Positions 10,073 through 18,381 of a DNA stretch of 64,000 nt are shown here, in pieces (positions within the stretch are counted from its first letter, which is position 1; each line of letters begins with the position of its first letter). The DNA comes from CAVSIP01 sp963728075 (GTDB lineage: Bacteria > Actinomycetota > Actinomycetes > JAFAQI01 > DASSKL01). The stretch lies in the NCBI GenBank assembly GCA_963728075.1, contig CAVSIP010000007.1, positions 558,001 to 622,000 on the forward strand. The letters are read 5' to 3'. The notes under the pieces are model-generated. The model was not told the DNA's origin. It saw nothing but the letters and a program-made list of their open reading frames with translations, and made no database searches. A program made the translations under genes and the position numbers.

Positions 10073-10980
10073 TGGCGCGCAAGAAGGGGCCGGCCAAGGG
10101 CACCGGCGGGCACGGTCGTCGCGCGCTGGAGGGCAAGGGCCCGACCCCGAAGGCCGAGATGCGCCCGGGCCACCCGGCGCAGCGGCGGGCCGCCGCGGCC
10201 CGCAAGTCCGCTGCCCGCGACCGGGGCAAGCCGGCGGGCCCCGAGGTCGTCGTCGGGCGCAACCCGGTCGTCGAGGCCCTGCGCGAGGGCGTGCCGGCCC
10301 AGGCGGTGTACGTCGCGGTCGGCATCGACACCGACCCGCGGGTCACCGAGGCGATCACCCTCGCCGGCGATGCCGGCATCCCCGTCCTGGAGGCGGGGCG
10401 CGCCGAGCTGGAGCGAATGGCCGGCGGCGCCGTCCACCAGGGCCTGGCGCTGGCCATCCCGCCGTACTCCTACGCCCACCCGGACGACCTGCTGCGCCGG
10501 GCCGAGCAGAGCGGGCGCCCCGCGCTGCTGGTCGCCCTCGACGGCATCACCGACCCGCGCAACCTGGGCGCCGTGGTGCGCTCGGCCGCCGCGTTCGGCG
10601 CGCACGGCGTCGTCGTCCCGGAGCGCCGCGCGGCCGGGATGACCGCGGTGGCCTGGAAGACCAGCGCCGGGGCGGCGGCCCGCGTACCGGTGGCCCGGGC
10701 GACGAACCTCGCGCGCACGCTGGCCGCGTACGCCTCGGCGGGGCTCATGCTCGCCGGGCTCGCCGCCGACGGCGAGGTCACGCTGGACGAGCTCGACGTC
10801 GCCGACGCGCCGCTCGTCCTCGTCGTCGGCTCCGAGGGCCGGGGGCTGTCCCGGCTCGTCGCCGAGCGCTGCGACCTGCGCGTGCGCATCCCCATGGTGG
10901 CCGGGACGGAGTCGCTCAACGCTTCGGTCGCGGCGGGCGTCGCTCTGGCCGAGATCGCGCGGCGCCGCCGCGCTTCGTGA
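10072..10980 (+). CDS. rlmB: 23S rRNA/tRNA 2'-O-ribose methyltransferase, RlmB (SpoU) family
   Basis: A 302-residue protein. A lysine- and arginine-rich unstructured N-terminus (about 1-55) is followed by the SpoU substrate-binding domain (VVVGRNPVVEALREG) and then the knotted SPOUT methyltransferase domain with its three motifs: LDGITDPRNLGAVVRSA, VVGSEGRGLSRLV and IPMVAGTESLNASVAAGVAL. Relatives methylate a ribose 2'-OH in 23S rRNA using S-adenosylmethionine. The ATG overlaps the cysS stop by one base, so the two are cotranscribed. The basic extension is common in actinobacterial versions. Confidence 0.9.
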
Positions 10981-11107
10981 GCGCCCACCAACTGTCCGTA
11001 GTCGGATCTGGTTCAACGCTGAGCGTTACCCCAATGTCGCTGGCTCGTTGTTGTGACGTAGCCCGATGGTCACCACGACGGCATCCCAATACAGTTGGGG
11101 GCACAAC

Positions 11108-11809
11108 GTGTCGAATGCTCATGTTCCCGGCGAAGGGCGGAAATCCGTGCGCCTGTTCCGCGTGCACGACGACGGCGAGCGCGCCGCTGCCCGTGCCGGC
11201 GACGAGGAGCTGGTGGCCGCGGCCCGGGACGGCGACGAGCGGGCGCTCGACGCGCTGCTGACCCGCTACCGGGGGTTCGCACGGTCGAAGGCCCGGTCGT
11301 ACTTCCTCGTGGGCGGGAGCCGCGAGGACATCATTCAGGAAGGCATGATCGGCCTCTACAAGGCCGTCCGGGACTTCAACCCCGAGCTGCAGACCAGCTT
11401 CCGCGCGTTCGCCGAGCTGTGCGTGACCCGGCAGATCATCACCGCGATCAAGACCGCGACCCGGCAGAAGCACGGCCCGCTCAACAACTACGTCTCCTTC
11501 CACCGGCCGGTCCTCAGTGACGACGAGGGCGAGCGCACGCTCGGCGACGTGCTGCAGACCACGGGCGTCAGCGACCCGGCCGACCTGGTGATCTCCGCCG
11601 AGCGGATCCGCGACCTGCAGGACCACCTCGACGCGGCGCTGTCCGACCTCGAGGCCGAGGTGCTGTGCCTCTACGTCGACGGCAAGAGCTACCAGGAGAT
11701 CGCCGAGCTGCTCCAGCGGCACGTGAAGTCGATCGACAACGCCTTGCAGCGCATCAAGCGCAAGCTCGACGGGCACCTGCGCTCCCGTGAGGACAGTGAG
11801 GTCGGCTGA
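11108..11809 (+). CDS. Sporulation-type (SigH-like) RNA polymerase sigma factor
   Basis: A sigma-70 family protein of about 233 residues. Region 2 is clear: DEELVAAARDGDERALDALL, DIIQEGMIGLYKAVRDF (2.2) and FRAFAELCVTRQIITAIKTATR (2.3-2.4). Region 4 is clear too: LSDLEAEVLCLYVDGKSYQEIAELLQRHVKSIDNALQRIKRKL. The spacing and the DIIQEGMIGLYKAVRDF wording are those of the firmicute SigH type also seen in actinobacteria next to rlmB. I chose the GTG at 11108 because GGGGG precedes it by seven bases. An in-frame ATG at 11066 has no ribosome site, and a GTG at 11147 after GAAGGGCGGA is also possible. No anti-sigma factor is adjacent. A degenerate HATPase-like protein lies 215 bases beyond, after a tRNA. 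Confidence 0.85.
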   Translation: MSNAHVPGEGRKSVRLFRVHDDGERAAARAGDEELVAAARDGDERALDALLTRYRGFARSKARSYFLVGGSREDIIQEGMIGLYKAVRDFNPELQTSFRAFAELCVTRQIITAIKTATRQKHGPLNNYVSFHRPVLSDDEGERTLGDVLQTTGVSDPADLVISAERIRDLQDHLDAALSDLEAEVLCLYVDGKSYQEIAELLQRHVKSIDNALQRIKRKLDGHLRSREDSEVG

Positions 11810-11849
11810 GCGGCAGCCGATCCGGCCGCGGCTAGCATCGGGGCCGCCG

Positions 11850-11925
11850 GCCGGCGTGGCGCAACTGGCAGCGCAGCGGTCTTGTAAACCGCAGGTTAGG
11901 GGTTCGAGTCCCCTCGCCGGCTCCA
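11850..11925 (+). tRNA. tRNA-Thr (anticodon TGT)
   Basis: A full cloverleaf can be drawn. The acceptor stem is GCCGGCG (11850-11856) with CGCCGGC (11915-11921). The D stem is GCGC/GCGC. The anticodon stem GCGGT/ACCGC encloses the loop CTTGTAA, giving anticodon TGT (reads ACA, threonine). The T arm is AGGGG-TTCGAGT-CCCCT. CCA is encoded at 11923-11925. No intron or oddity. Confidence 0.97.
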
Positions 11926-12023
11926 TCGCCGTACGCCGCATGCTGCCGGGGGACGCCGGGTACCCGAACGGGTGAGACCACGACACCGACCGGAGGCTGC
12001 CCGCCGCGGCCGAGGAGCATCAC

Positions 12024-12389
12024 GTGCACGTCGAGATCGACTCGCTCGCCGAGGTGCCGCAGGTACGCGCCACGGTCCGTGCGGCGCTGCTCGAGCGCTG
12101 CTCGCCCTCGACCGCGGACGCCGCCGCCACCGTGACCAGCGAGTTCCTCGCGCGGCTCGCGTACGTCGCCGCGTCCCCGTACGCGGTCGCGGCGGACTGC
12201 GACGGCGACGACGTACGGCTGCAGACCACGGCCAGCCTGCGGATCAGTCGCGCCGAGGCCCTGCAACGGCTGCAGTGGGACGACTCCACCTTCGGTGGCA
12301 TCGTCGTCGGCGAGCTCGTCCGCGAGGCCGGCGTCGAGTTCGAGCCGGACGGAACAGCACGCATCTGGGCCCGCGTGGCCGGCGGATAG
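12024..12389 (+). CDS. Degenerate HATPase/anti-sigma-like protein of unknown function
   Basis: A 121-residue protein from a GTG with GAGGAG upstream. The layout matches the small HATPase_c_2 (RsbW/SpoIIAB-like) domain: a helix with VRATVRAALLERC, a TSEFLARLAYVAA segment where such kinases have TSELVTNAVRHA, a central strand region, then FGGIVVGELVREAGVEF and PDGTARIWARV at the end. The ATP-binding Asn of the N box and the D-x-G-x-G box are missing, so it should not bind ATP in the usual way. The match is by pattern only. The sigma-factor gene upstream on the same strand makes a regulatory role possible but unproven. Confidence 0.55.
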   Translation: MHVEIDSLAEVPQVRATVRAALLERCSPSTADAAATVTSEFLARLAYVAASPYAVAADCDGDDVRLQTTASLRISRAEALQRLQWDDSTFGGIVVGELVREAGVEFEPDGTARIWARVAGG

Positions 12390-12417
12390 CAGCGGCCCCA
12401 CGTGGCAGACTGCCCCC

Positions 12418-13671
12418 GTGTCCGCACGCGGGTCTGCCTGGGAGTCGGCTCAGGTGCAGCTCGCCGAGGCCGTCCGCCAGCTCGGCCTCGACGACGGCAT
12501 GCACCAGATGCTCGCGACCCCGCGGCGCGAGCTGACGGTCAGCGTCCCGCTGCGCCGCGACGACGGCCATGTCGAGGTGCTGCGCGGCTACCGCGTTCAG
12601 CACAACTTCTCCCGCGGGCCCGCGAAGGGCGGCATCCGCTACCACCCCGACACCGACATCGACGAGGTCCGCGCGCTCGCGATGTGGATGACGTGGAAGT
12701 GCGCGATCGTCGGCATCCCGTACGGCGGCGCCAAGGGGGGTCTCACGATCGACCCCCGGCTGTACTCCCAGACCGAGCTGGAGCGGGTGACCCGGCGGTA
12801 CGCCAGCGAGGTCCTGCCGATCATCGGCCCGGACAAGGACATCCCGGCTCCGGACGTCGGCACCGACGAGCAGACCATGGCCTGGTTCATGGACACCTAC
12901 TCGGTGAACTCCGGGCACACCGTGACCAGCGTCGTGACCGGCAAGCCGCTGTCCGTGGGCGGCTCGCTCGGCCGTGGCGGCGCGACCAGCCGCGGGGTCA
13001 TGGTCGCCGCGTTCGCGGCGCTGCGCGAGGCCGGCGTCGACCCGCGTGACATCACGGTCGCGGTCCAGGGCTTCGGCAAGGTCGGGGGACTGGCGGCGCA
13101 GTTCCTCCACGACGCCGGCTGCAAGGTCGTCGCCGTCTCCGACGTCAAGGGCGGCGTCTTCAACGGGATGGGGCTGAACCCGGCGGCCATGCTGCGCCAC
13201 GTCCGGGCCGGCGCGGAGTCGGTCGTCGGCTACCCCGGCACGGACACCATCAGCAACGAGGAGCTGCTCGAGCTCGACGTCGACCTGCTCGTCCCCGCCG
13301 CGCTGGAGAGCGTCGTCCACGAGGACAACGCCGACCGCGTGCGGGCCCGGTTCGTCGTCGAGGCGGCGAACGGGCCGCTGACCCCGGCGGCGGACGAGAT
13401 CCTCGGCAGCAAGGGGACGGTCATCGTCCCGGACGTGCTCGCCAACGCCGGCGGTGTCGTCGTGTCGTACTTCGAGTGGGTGCAGGACCAGCAGTCGTAC
13501 TGGTGGTCCGAGGACGAGGTCAACGACCGGATGGGCGAGATCATGGCCCGGTCCTACGACGAGGTCTCCACGCTGGCCACCGAGCGGGGCGTGTCGATGC
13601 GGACGGCGGCCCAGATGGTCGGCGTCGGCCGGGTGGCCGAGGCGCACGCCATCCGCGGCCTGTACCCGTAG
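12418..13671 (+). CDS. gdhA: Glutamate dehydrogenase (hexameric Glu/Leu/Phe/Val family)
   Basis: A 417-residue protein with the substrate motif GPAKGGIRYHP near residue 65, the catalytic lysine in PYGGAKGGL near 103-110, PAPDVGTDEQTM near 145, and the Rossmann motif VQGFGKVG near 217. It interconverts glutamate and 2-oxoglutarate plus ammonia with NAD(P)H. The length is that of the short catabolic hexameric type. The start is GTG at 12418, 28 bases after the previous gene, with no clear ribosome site, so leaderless initiation is possible. Cofactor preference cannot be read with confidence. Confidence 0.9.
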   Translation: MSARGSAWESAQVQLAEAVRQLGLDDGMHQMLATPRRELTVSVPLRRDDGHVEVLRGYRVQHNFSRGPAKGGIRYHPDTDIDEVRALAMWMTWKCAIVGIPYGGAKGGLTIDPRLYSQTELERVTRRYASEVLPIIGPDKDIPAPDVGTDEQTMAWFMDTYSVNSGHTVTSVVTGKPLSVGGSLGRGGATSRGVMVAAFAALREAGVDPRDITVAVQGFGKVGGLAAQFLHDAGCKVVAVSDVKGGVFNGMGLNPAAMLRHVRAGAESVVGYPGTDTISNEELLELDVDLLVPAALESVVHEDNADRVRARFVVEAANGPLTPAADEILGSKGTVIVPDVLANAGGVVVSYFEWVQDQQSYWWSEDEVNDRMGEIMARSYDEVSTLATERGVSMRTAAQMVGVGRVAEAHAIRGLYP

Positions 13672-13760
13672 CCGGCACGCGCCTGACCCGCCGACCCGGG
13701 CGAAGTCGCGGGAAACGTCGGCGCTCCGTGCGAGAATGACAACGTTGTAAGTTGGCTGCT

Positions 13761-13795
13761 GCATGCGATCGACGGGGCGCATGCACTCGACGGGG
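13761..13795 (+). repeat. Two-copy 18-base direct repeat upstream of the DUF3263 gene
   Basis: GCATGCGATCGACGGGG at 13761-13777 recurs as GCATGCACTCGACGGGG at 13779-13795, with 15 of 17 positions identical and a period of 18. A 10-base palindrome, ACAACGTTGT, sits at 13739-13748 just upstream. All lie in the leader of the DUF3263 gene (start 13810), and so could be regulator binding sites. Confidence 0.55.
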
Positions 13796-13809
13796 ACGAA
13801 GGAGAGCCG

Positions 13810-14100
13810 ATGGACGCCGTGAACGCCGTCGCACCCGCGGGGCCGGCCGACGAGCTGTCCGAGCGCGACCGCAGCATCCTCGCCTTCGAACGGCAGTGGT
13901 GGAAGTACGCCGGGGCCAAGGAGCAGGCGATCCGCGACCTGTTCGACATGTCCGCCACCCGCTACTACCAGGTCCTCAACGCGCTCATCGACCGTCCCGA
14001 AGCGCTGGCTGCCGACCCGATGCTCGTCAAGCGGCTGCGCCGGCTGCGTACGGCGCGCCAGCGCGCCCGCTCCGCACGCCGTCTCGGGATCGAGGCCTGA
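13810..14100 (+). CDS. DUF3263 domain protein
   Basis: A 96-residue protein with the diagnostic DUF3263 core: ILAFERQWWKYAGAKEQAIRDLF and MSATRYYQVLNALIDRPEAL, followed by LVKRLRRLRTARQRARSARRLG. The predicted fold is helical with a basic, helix-turn-helix-like tail, which suggests nucleic-acid contact, but no function is established for the family. The ATG follows GAAGGAGAG. The LytR_C gene begins 12 bases after the stop, a pairing common in actinobacteria. Confidence 0.85.
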   Translation: MDAVNAVAPAGPADELSERDRSILAFERQWWKYAGAKEQAIRDLFDMSATRYYQVLNALIDRPEALAADPMLVKRLRRLRTARQRARSARRLGIEA

Positions 14101-14112
14101 GAGCGACCCCTC

Positions 14113-14679
14113 GTGGGACGCCACGCGGCACAGCCCGCCCCGGACCGCGCACCCCGCCCGGCTGCGCCACGCGCCGTACGGGAGATCGCGTACTCGGCGG
14201 TCGCGGTCGCCGGGGTCCTGGCGATCGTCGGCACGCTGCTGCTGTGGAACGGCGGCGACTCCACCGGCGACCCGACGGTGTCGCGGCGGTCGCTGCCCAC
14301 CGCGGCGACGTCCGACTCCGGCGGTGCCGCCGCTGACCCGGCCGTACCTCCCGCGAGCGCGCCGCCGGCCTCCGCGCCGGCGAGCGCGGGGCAGGCGACG
14401 GCCGCCCGGCTGCCGCTGACCGTGCTCAACAACTCCACCGTGTCGGGCCTCGCGACGACCGCCGCCGACCGGTTCCGCAAGGGCGGCTGGCCGATCCGGA
14501 CGGTCGGCAACGTGCGCGGCCGCTTCGCCGCGACCACCGTCTACTACGCCCCCGGCCAGGAGGCCTCCGCCCGCGCCCTGGCGAGGCAGTTCCCGGCCAT
14601 CACCCGCGTGCACCCGCGCTTCGAGGGCCTGCCGGGCACCGGCCTGACCGTCGTGGTCACCCGGTACTTCCCGCACTGA
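14113..14679 (+). CDS. Membrane-anchored LytR_C domain protein
   Basis: A 188-residue protein. A short proline-rich cytosolic N-terminus is followed by one membrane helix (about 33-55, IAYSAVAVAGVLAIVGTLLL), a Ser/Ala/Pro-rich linker, and a C-terminal LytR_C domain (about 98-188, LPLTVLNNSTVSGLATTAADRF). LytR_C domains occur at the ends of LytR-CpsA-Psr cell-wall ligases. Here the domain stands alone, without the catalytic LCP part. The GTG start at 14113 lies 12 bases after the DUF3263 gene and otsB follows. A cell-envelope role is inference. Confidence 0.8.
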   Translation: MGRHAAQPAPDRAPRPAAPRAVREIAYSAVAVAGVLAIVGTLLLWNGGDSTGDPTVSRRSLPTAATSDSGGAAADPAVPPASAPPASAPASAGQATAARLPLTVLNNSTVSGLATTAADRFRKGGWPIRTVGNVRGRFAATTVYYAPGQEASARALARQFPAITRVHPRFEGLPGTGLTVVVTRYFPH

Positions 14680-14711
14680 GTCGCGGCGCGGGTACCGGTT
14701 ACGGTGCTCGG

Positions 14712-15530
14712 GTGCCCCTGCCCGAGCCGACCACCGACTCCGGCCGCATCGGCCTGACCGCCCTGCTGGCCGACCCGGCCCGCGCCGTCGTCGCCATCGA
14801 CTTCGACGGCACGCTGGCGCCGATCGTGCCCCGGCCGGAGGATGCCCGCCCGGCCCCCGGTGCGATCGAGGCGGTCGCCGTGCTCGCCGCCCGGGTCGGC
14901 CGGTGCGCCATCGTCACCGGCCGTCCGGCGGACGTCGTCGTGCGGCTCGGCGGGCTGCACGACGTCCGCCGCCTCGTGGTCCTCGGCCACTACGGGCTGC
15001 AGCGCTGGCACGACGGCCGGCTCGACAGCCCCGAGCCCGACCCCGGCGTGGACGCGGCGCGCGCGGCCCTGCCCGGCGTGCTCGCGGCCGCCGCCGAGGG
15101 AGTGGCCGTCGAGGACAAGCACCACTCCCTCGTCGTGCACACCCGCCGGGCCGCGGACCCGGGCGGTGAGCTGGAACGCCTGCGCGCGCCGCTGGCCGAC
15201 CTCGCCGGGCGGCACGGGCTCGAGGTCGTCCCCGGCCGGTACGTGCTCGAGCTGCGGCCGCCGGGCGTCGACAAGGGCGCGGCCGTCCGCGAGCTCGCCG
15301 AGCAGTACGACGCCGGGTCGGCGCTGTTCGTCGGCGACGATCTCGGAGACCTGCCGGCGTTCGCGGCGCTGGATGCGCTGCGCGGCGAGGGAGTTCCGGC
15401 GGTCAAGGTGTGCTCCGGCTCGGAGGAGGTGGCCGAGCTGCGGGAGCAGGCCGACCTCGTCCTCGACGGCCCGGAGGCGGTGGTGGCGTTCCTGCGCTCG
15501 CTCGCTGCTGCCATCGGCGACGTGGTCTGA
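14712..15530 (+). CDS. otsB: Trehalose-6-phosphate phosphatase
   Basis: A 272-residue HAD-superfamily phosphatase with the nucleophile motif AIDFDGTLAPIVPRPEDARP near residue 27, AIVTGRPADVV near 72, the substrate segment GHYGLQ near 95 and the metal motif FVGDDLGDLPAF near 205. It dephosphorylates trehalose 6-phosphate, the second step of the OtsA-OtsB route. The GTG start is typical for this window. The partner otsA lies on the opposite strand about 1.3 kb away, separated by an HNH endonuclease-like gene. A GH15 trehalase-like enzyme occurs at 57-59 kb. Confidence 0.92.
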   Translation: MPLPEPTTDSGRIGLTALLADPARAVVAIDFDGTLAPIVPRPEDARPAPGAIEAVAVLAARVGRCAIVTGRPADVVVRLGGLHDVRRLVVLGHYGLQRWHDGRLDSPEPDPGVDAARAALPGVLAAAAEGVAVEDKHHSLVVHTRRAADPGGELERLRAPLADLAGRHGLEVVPGRYVLELRPPGVDKGAAVRELAEQYDAGSALFVGDDLGDLPAFAALDALRGEGVPAVKVCSGSEEVAELREQADLVLDGPEAVVAFLRSLAAAIGDVV

Positions 15531-15561
15531 CGCGCGCTGCAGGTGGATCCGATGCCGCCCC

Positions 15562-16755
15562 TCACGCGGCTCTGGGTTTGGGTGGGGCGCGCAGCTCATG
15601 GCCGTCGGGTGCGGTGAACACCAGCTCGCCGGACGCTTGCCGTTGCAGGTGCCAGTTCTCGTGGTGGATGAGCCAGTGGTGGAAGGCGCACAGGTGGGCT
15701 GAGTTGTGCAGGCTGGTCGGGCCGCCGCGGGACCAGTGGTCGATGTGGTGCAGCTCGCAGCGGTGCAGCCCGGCTTGGCAGCCGGGGAAGGTGCAGCCAC
15801 GGTCGCGCAGCCGGGCGGCGCGGCGTTGGGCGCGGGTCCAGGTCTTGGACGTCCGGCCGATGTCGAGGATCTCGCTGTCGCCGCCGAGGACGACGGGGAT
15901 GAGCTCGGCCTCGCACGCGAGCCGGCGCACGGCGGCGGCGGACAGCGGGATAGCCCCCTCGAGCAGCCCCCAGCCCTCGACCTGGCTGGTGAGGGTGGCG
16001 TGGTCGATGGTGACCGTGACCTGGGTGGGTAGCCCGCCGGTGTCGGGCAGGTCGTCGCAGCGCAGGTAGTGGCCGCACACCTCGGTCAGGGCGTCCGCGG
16101 TGCGCTGGGCGCCGGTGCGGTCGTCGTCCGCCGAGACCTTCTGGGACAGTGCCCGCAGGACGGTGAGCAGCTGCTGCCCGCCGACCGGGTCGAGCATGCC
16201 CTCGACGTGCACCATCCCCTCGAACGTGGTCGCGGCGCTCGCCCACCGGGACGCGAACTTGCGCTGCTCGCGTTCCAGGGCGGTGTCCTCGGCGCCGGTG
16301 CGGATCAGCAGCTCGTGGGTGAGCCGGCCCAGCTGCCCGGGGTCCAGCGTGCGGGCCGCCTCGACCAGGATCGCTTCGGCGTCGGTCTCGACCGAGGGGG
16401 GCAGTTGGTCGAGGGTGTCGAGGATCGCCCGGGTGTGCCGCGCGGAGACCTCCCCCGCCTCCACCGCCGCGGACAGCAGCGGGAGCCGGCCATACCGTCG
16501 CGCGGCCCACAGCAGCTGCCCGGCCTCACTCGGTGCCCGGCGCTGCTCCTCGATGAGCCAGCCGCGCGTCGCCCGGCCGCACTCGGTCACCGTCACGTCC
16601 CGGCGGTCCAGGGCGACCAGCTCGCGGGCGAGCAGCCCGTCGAGGAGGTCCTTGGCCTCGATCAGGCCCTCGGCCCGCTCCAGCAGCGCGGCGTCCGGCA
16701 GCTCGGCCGGTGGCACGGCGGTGAGCGCGCGAAGCGCCTCGAGCAGCTGCTCCAC
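15562..16755 (-). CDS. DUF222 / HNH endonuclease domain protein (13E12 family)
   Basis: About 397 residues. The DUF222 region covers roughly 20-290 (ARATRGWLIEEQRR-like and AILVEAARTLDPGQLGRLTHEL segments). The HNH nuclease domain is at about 315-375, with RDRGCTFPGCQAGLHRCELHHIDHW, NSAHLCAFHHWLIHH and zinc cysteines in CTFPGC. This is the multicopy 13E12-type family of actinobacteria. GTG codons are at 16764 and 16755; I chose 16755 because GGGAGG sits eight bases before it but overlaps the other. A perfect LexA-type box lies 23-38 bases upstream. It is inserted between the convergent otsB and otsA genes. Mobility is suspected for the family; no terminal repeats were seen. Confidence 0.88.
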   Translation of the reverse strand: MEQLLEALRALTAVPPAELPDAALLERAEGLIEAKDLLDGLLARELVALDRRDVTVTECGRATRGWLIEEQRRAPSEAGQLLWAARRYGRLPLLSAAVEAGEVSARHTRAILDTLDQLPPSVETDAEAILVEAARTLDPGQLGRLTHELLIRTGAEDTALEREQRKFASRWASAATTFEGMVHVEGMLDPVGGQQLLTVLRALSQKVSADDDRTGAQRTADALTEVCGHYLRCDDLPDTGGLPTQVTVTIDHATLTSQVEGWGLLEGAIPLSAAAVRRLACEAELIPVVLGGDSEILDIGRTSKTWTRAQRRAARLRDRGCTFPGCQAGLHRCELHHIDHWSRGGPTSLHNSAHLCAFHHWLIHHENWHLQRQASGELVFTAPDGHELRAPPKPRAA

Positions 16756-16777
16756 CGCGCTCACCTCCCGCCAAGGC

Positions 16778-16793
16778 TCGAACGTATGTTCGA
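16778..16793 (-). promoter_or_regulatory. SOS box (LexA operator)
   Basis: TCGAACGTATGTTCGA has perfect 6-base arms TCGAAC and GTTCGA around a 4-base spacer, the actinobacterial LexA consensus. It is in the promoter region of the DUF222-HNH gene. Members of this gene family are known to belong to the mycobacterial SOS regulon, so DNA-damage induction is expected. Confidence 0.88.
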
Positions 16794-16843
16794 TACATTA
16801 GCCTCACTTCCCGACAAAAGCAACCGCGGCACACGGCCGGGGA

Positions 16844-18304
16844 CTAGCTGCCGGCGGTCTCCTCCAGCTCGGCCAGCTGACCGGCGATCCACTCCCGCGG
16901 GGGCAGTGCCGTGGCCGCGACGGTCAGCGTCTCCGTCCGCGCGCGGCGCTCGTCGGGCGGCAGGCACAGCGCGGCGTGCATCGCCTCCGCGGTGGCGGAC
17001 ACGTCGTACGGGTTCACCACGAACGCGCTCTCACCCAGCTCGTCCGCGGCGCCCGCCTCCCGGGAGAGCACCAGCGCCGTCCCCTCCTCGGCGAGCACCG
17101 GCCCCTCCTTGGCGACCAGGTTCATCCCGTCGCGCACCGGGTTCACCACGAGCACCTCGGCCAGCCGGTACGCCGCCAACGAGCGCGCGTAGTCGTCTGT
17201 GACGTCGAGCATCACCGGGTTCCAGTCGGGGGTGGCGAACGCGTTCTCGATCTCCTGCGCGACGCGCAGCACCTCGGCGGTGTACTCCCGGTACTCCGGA
17301 AGGTCGTGGCGGGACGGGTAGGCGAACACGGCGTGCACCACCCGCCCGCGCCACTCCGGGTGACGTTCGAGCAGCTCCCGGTACGCGTGCAGGCCGCGGA
17401 CGATGTTCTTGCTCAGCTCGGTCCGGTCGATCCGCAGCATCAGCCGGCGCCCGGCGAGCCGCTCGAGCAGGCCGGCCCGGCGCCCGGCCACGTCCGGCTG
17501 CGCAGCGCGTGACGTGAGCTCCTCGCGGTCGACGCCCAGCGGGTGCACGCGGACGCGGGTGAGGTGCCCGTCGAGCGTCACCGTGCCCGCGTCGCGGTCG
17601 ACGTCGGCGTCGAGCAGCTGCTCGCAGCAGTCGAGGAACGCTGCTGCCCAGCGGGCGGACAGGAACCCGGCGGAGTGTGCCCCCAGCAGCCCGCGCAGCA
17701 CCTGCTCGGCCACCTCGTCCGGCAGCAGCGAGAAGTACGAGGGGGCCGCCCACGGCGTGTGCGTGAAGTGGCCGATGCGCAGGTCCGGTCGCAGCTCCCG
17801 CAGCATCGCCGGCGCCAGCGTGAGGTGGTAGTCCTGCACGAGCACGCTGGCCCCGTCGGCCGCCTCCTCGGCCAGCGCCTCGGCGAACGTCCGGTTGTAC
17901 TGCACGTAGGCCTGCCACTCGCGGGCGAAGCGCTGGTCGAACGACGGCGTGCGGGGCGGGTTGAACAGCAGGTGGTTGACGAACCACAGGGTGGAGTTCG
18001 CGACCGCGTTGTACGCCCGGTGGAACGTCGCCTCGTCGATCGCGAGCATGCGTACGGCGGTGTCGCCGGTGTCGTGGCCGGCGCGGTCGAGCCGGCCGCC
18101 GGGGGCGCGGGCGGCGACCTCCCGATCGGCGGGGCTGAGCGCGGCGCACACCCACAGCAGGTCGCGGTCGCGGGCGGCGGTGCGCAGGCCGGCGACCAGG
18201 CCGCCCGCCCCGCCCTGGTGTGCGGTGAGCGTGCCGTCGTCGCTGGTCCGGAAGGAGACCGGGCCCCGGTTGGAGGCCACCAGGACTCCTGCCCGCGCTG
18301 GCAC
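16844..18304 (-). CDS. otsA: Trehalose-6-phosphate synthase
   Basis: A 486-residue GT20 glycosyltransferase. Motifs in order: VLVASNRGPVSF at the start, GGAGGLVAGL near 31, QDYHLTLAPAMLRELRPDLRIGHFTHTPW near 157 with the catalytic region, LMLRIDRTELSKN near 288 (the usual MVDRLDYTKG region), and PVRDGMNLVAKEG with the LVLSREAGAADELG end motif. It joins a glucose donor (usually UDP- or GDP-glucose) to glucose 6-phosphate. The GTG start leaves no room for an extension. It is divergent from the cation-efflux gene and faces otsB across the HNH gene. Confidence 0.93.
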   Translation of the reverse strand: MPARAGVLVASNRGPVSFRTSDDGTLTAHQGGAGGLVAGLRTAARDRDLLWVCAALSPADREVAARAPGGRLDRAGHDTGDTAVRMLAIDEATFHRAYNAVANSTLWFVNHLLFNPPRTPSFDQRFAREWQAYVQYNRTFAEALAEEAADGASVLVQDYHLTLAPAMLRELRPDLRIGHFTHTPWAAPSYFSLLPDEVAEQVLRGLLGAHSAGFLSARWAAAFLDCCEQLLDADVDRDAGTVTLDGHLTRVRVHPLGVDREELTSRAAQPDVAGRRAGLLERLAGRRLMLRIDRTELSKNIVRGLHAYRELLERHPEWRGRVVHAVFAYPSRHDLPEYREYTAEVLRVAQEIENAFATPDWNPVMLDVTDDYARSLAAYRLAEVLVVNPVRDGMNLVAKEGPVLAEEGTALVLSREAGAADELGESAFVVNPYDVSATAEAMHAALCLPPDERRARTETLTVAATALPPREWIAGQLAELEETAGS

Positions 18305-18381
18305 CCGGCGATCGTAGTGGCGCGGTCACCGCGGGGCGATCCCGGGTACACGGTCCGTCAGGAGAGGGAGAGGAGCCCGTC

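Noticed and set aside
11850..11925. tRNA-Thr as an integration site
   Set aside because: No integrase, no repeated tRNA 3' end and no foreign-looking DNA follow; the next genes are ordinary.
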